Of a stretch of 5,969 nucleotides of DNA, positions 5,875 through 5,969 are shown one piece after another. The position numbers were made by a program, and so were the translations under genes. Origin of the DNA: Spirochaetia bacterium UBA5368 (GTDB lineage Bacteria; Spirochaetota; UBA4802; UBA5368); assembly GCA_002407865.1 (NCBI GenBank), contig DHPI01000059.1, forward strand, positions 30,638 through 36,606, read 5' to 3'. How positions within the stretch are numbered: position 1 is the stretch's first letter; each line of letters opens with the position of its first letter. Below the pieces are notes generated by a model, which did not search any database, was not told the origin of the DNA, and was given only the letters and a program-made list of their open reading frames with translations.

Positions 5875-5890
5875 ATGACAGGCGGTGTGA

Positions 5891-5969
5891 ATGCGATACT
5901 GGATGCCGCTGAGGCCATGTCGCGATGCGATTGGTTTCCCTTATCAGCGGATATGCGGGCATGCTGTTC
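5891..5969 (+). CDS. Possible start of an unidentified + strand gene (cut by edge)
   Basis: Two + strand frames are open from here to the window edge. One starts at ATG 5891 with AGGCGG (5880-5885) five bases upstream, one mismatch from AGGAGG, and encodes 26 residues beginning MRYWMPLRPCRD. The other starts at ATG 5875 (or GTG 5887) and encodes MTGGVNAILDAAEAMSRCDW, more helical in character but without a ribosome binding site. Neither fragment is recognisable, and both may be chance, so this is a placeholder for a gene that may continue to the right. Confidence 0.2.
   Translation, partial: MRYWMPLRPCRDAIGFPYQRICGHAV

Noticed and set aside
5856..5880. Third copy of the TTGATTTC-N10-AATTGTAT promoter pattern
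   Set aside because: TTGATT and AATTG occur here, but they are separated by seven bases rather than twelve, and TTGATT is followed by AT rather than TC.
5358..5912. A 184-codon + strand open frame antisense to the receiver gene
   Set aside because: It lies opposite a well-supported receiver with all catalytic residues, its translation resembles no family, and it begins without a ribosome binding site.

Overview
This window looks like ordinary chromosome from a diderm bacterium of moderate GC content with AT-rich gaps between genes. The taxonomic call is tentative: a spirochaete, possibly near Leptospirales. Two points suggest it. A 5S rRNA gene stands alone behind its own promoter, an arrangement known from Leptospira, where rRNA genes are dispersed. 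There is also a non-DNA-binding cyclic-nucleotide-binding protein paired with a stand-alone receiver, a type common in spirochaetes. No mobile element, CRISPR array, tRNA or phage gene was seen.

Layout from left to right. (1) Positions 1 to about 52 hold the 5' part of a 5S rRNA gene on the minus strand, cut by the window edge, with a sigma70-type promoter at 75-101. (2) Divergent from it is an exported TPR-repeat protein (290-1627, +). (3) A strong promoter at 1632-1660 precedes yebC (1696-2451), ruvC (2448-2939) and ruvA (2996-3574), a probable operon. It combines a YebC/PmpR-family protein with the Holliday-junction resolvase and junction-binding subunit; ruvB does not follow. (4) A very AT-rich gap (3575-3751) carries two possible promoters for a PadR-family regulator (3752-4291, +). 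(5) On the minus strand, a CheY-like receiver (5702-5346) and a cyclic-nucleotide-binding-domain protein (5349-4288) form a two-gene operon with a 4-base start/stop overlap. Its last codon overlaps the last codon of the PadR gene tail to tail. (6) The right edge (5703-5969) holds the upstream region of that operon and perhaps the start of another + strand gene, not identifiable from what is present.

Functionally, the central block is DNA recombination and repair (RuvA and RuvC act on the same Holliday junction), and the right-hand block is signalling. The most distinctive unit is the receiver plus CNB-protein pair: a phosphorylation input and a cyclic-nucleotide input encoded together without a DNA-binding output domain. 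The second notable observation is that the yebC and padR promoters share the same extended pattern, TTGATTTC, ten bases, AATTGTAT.
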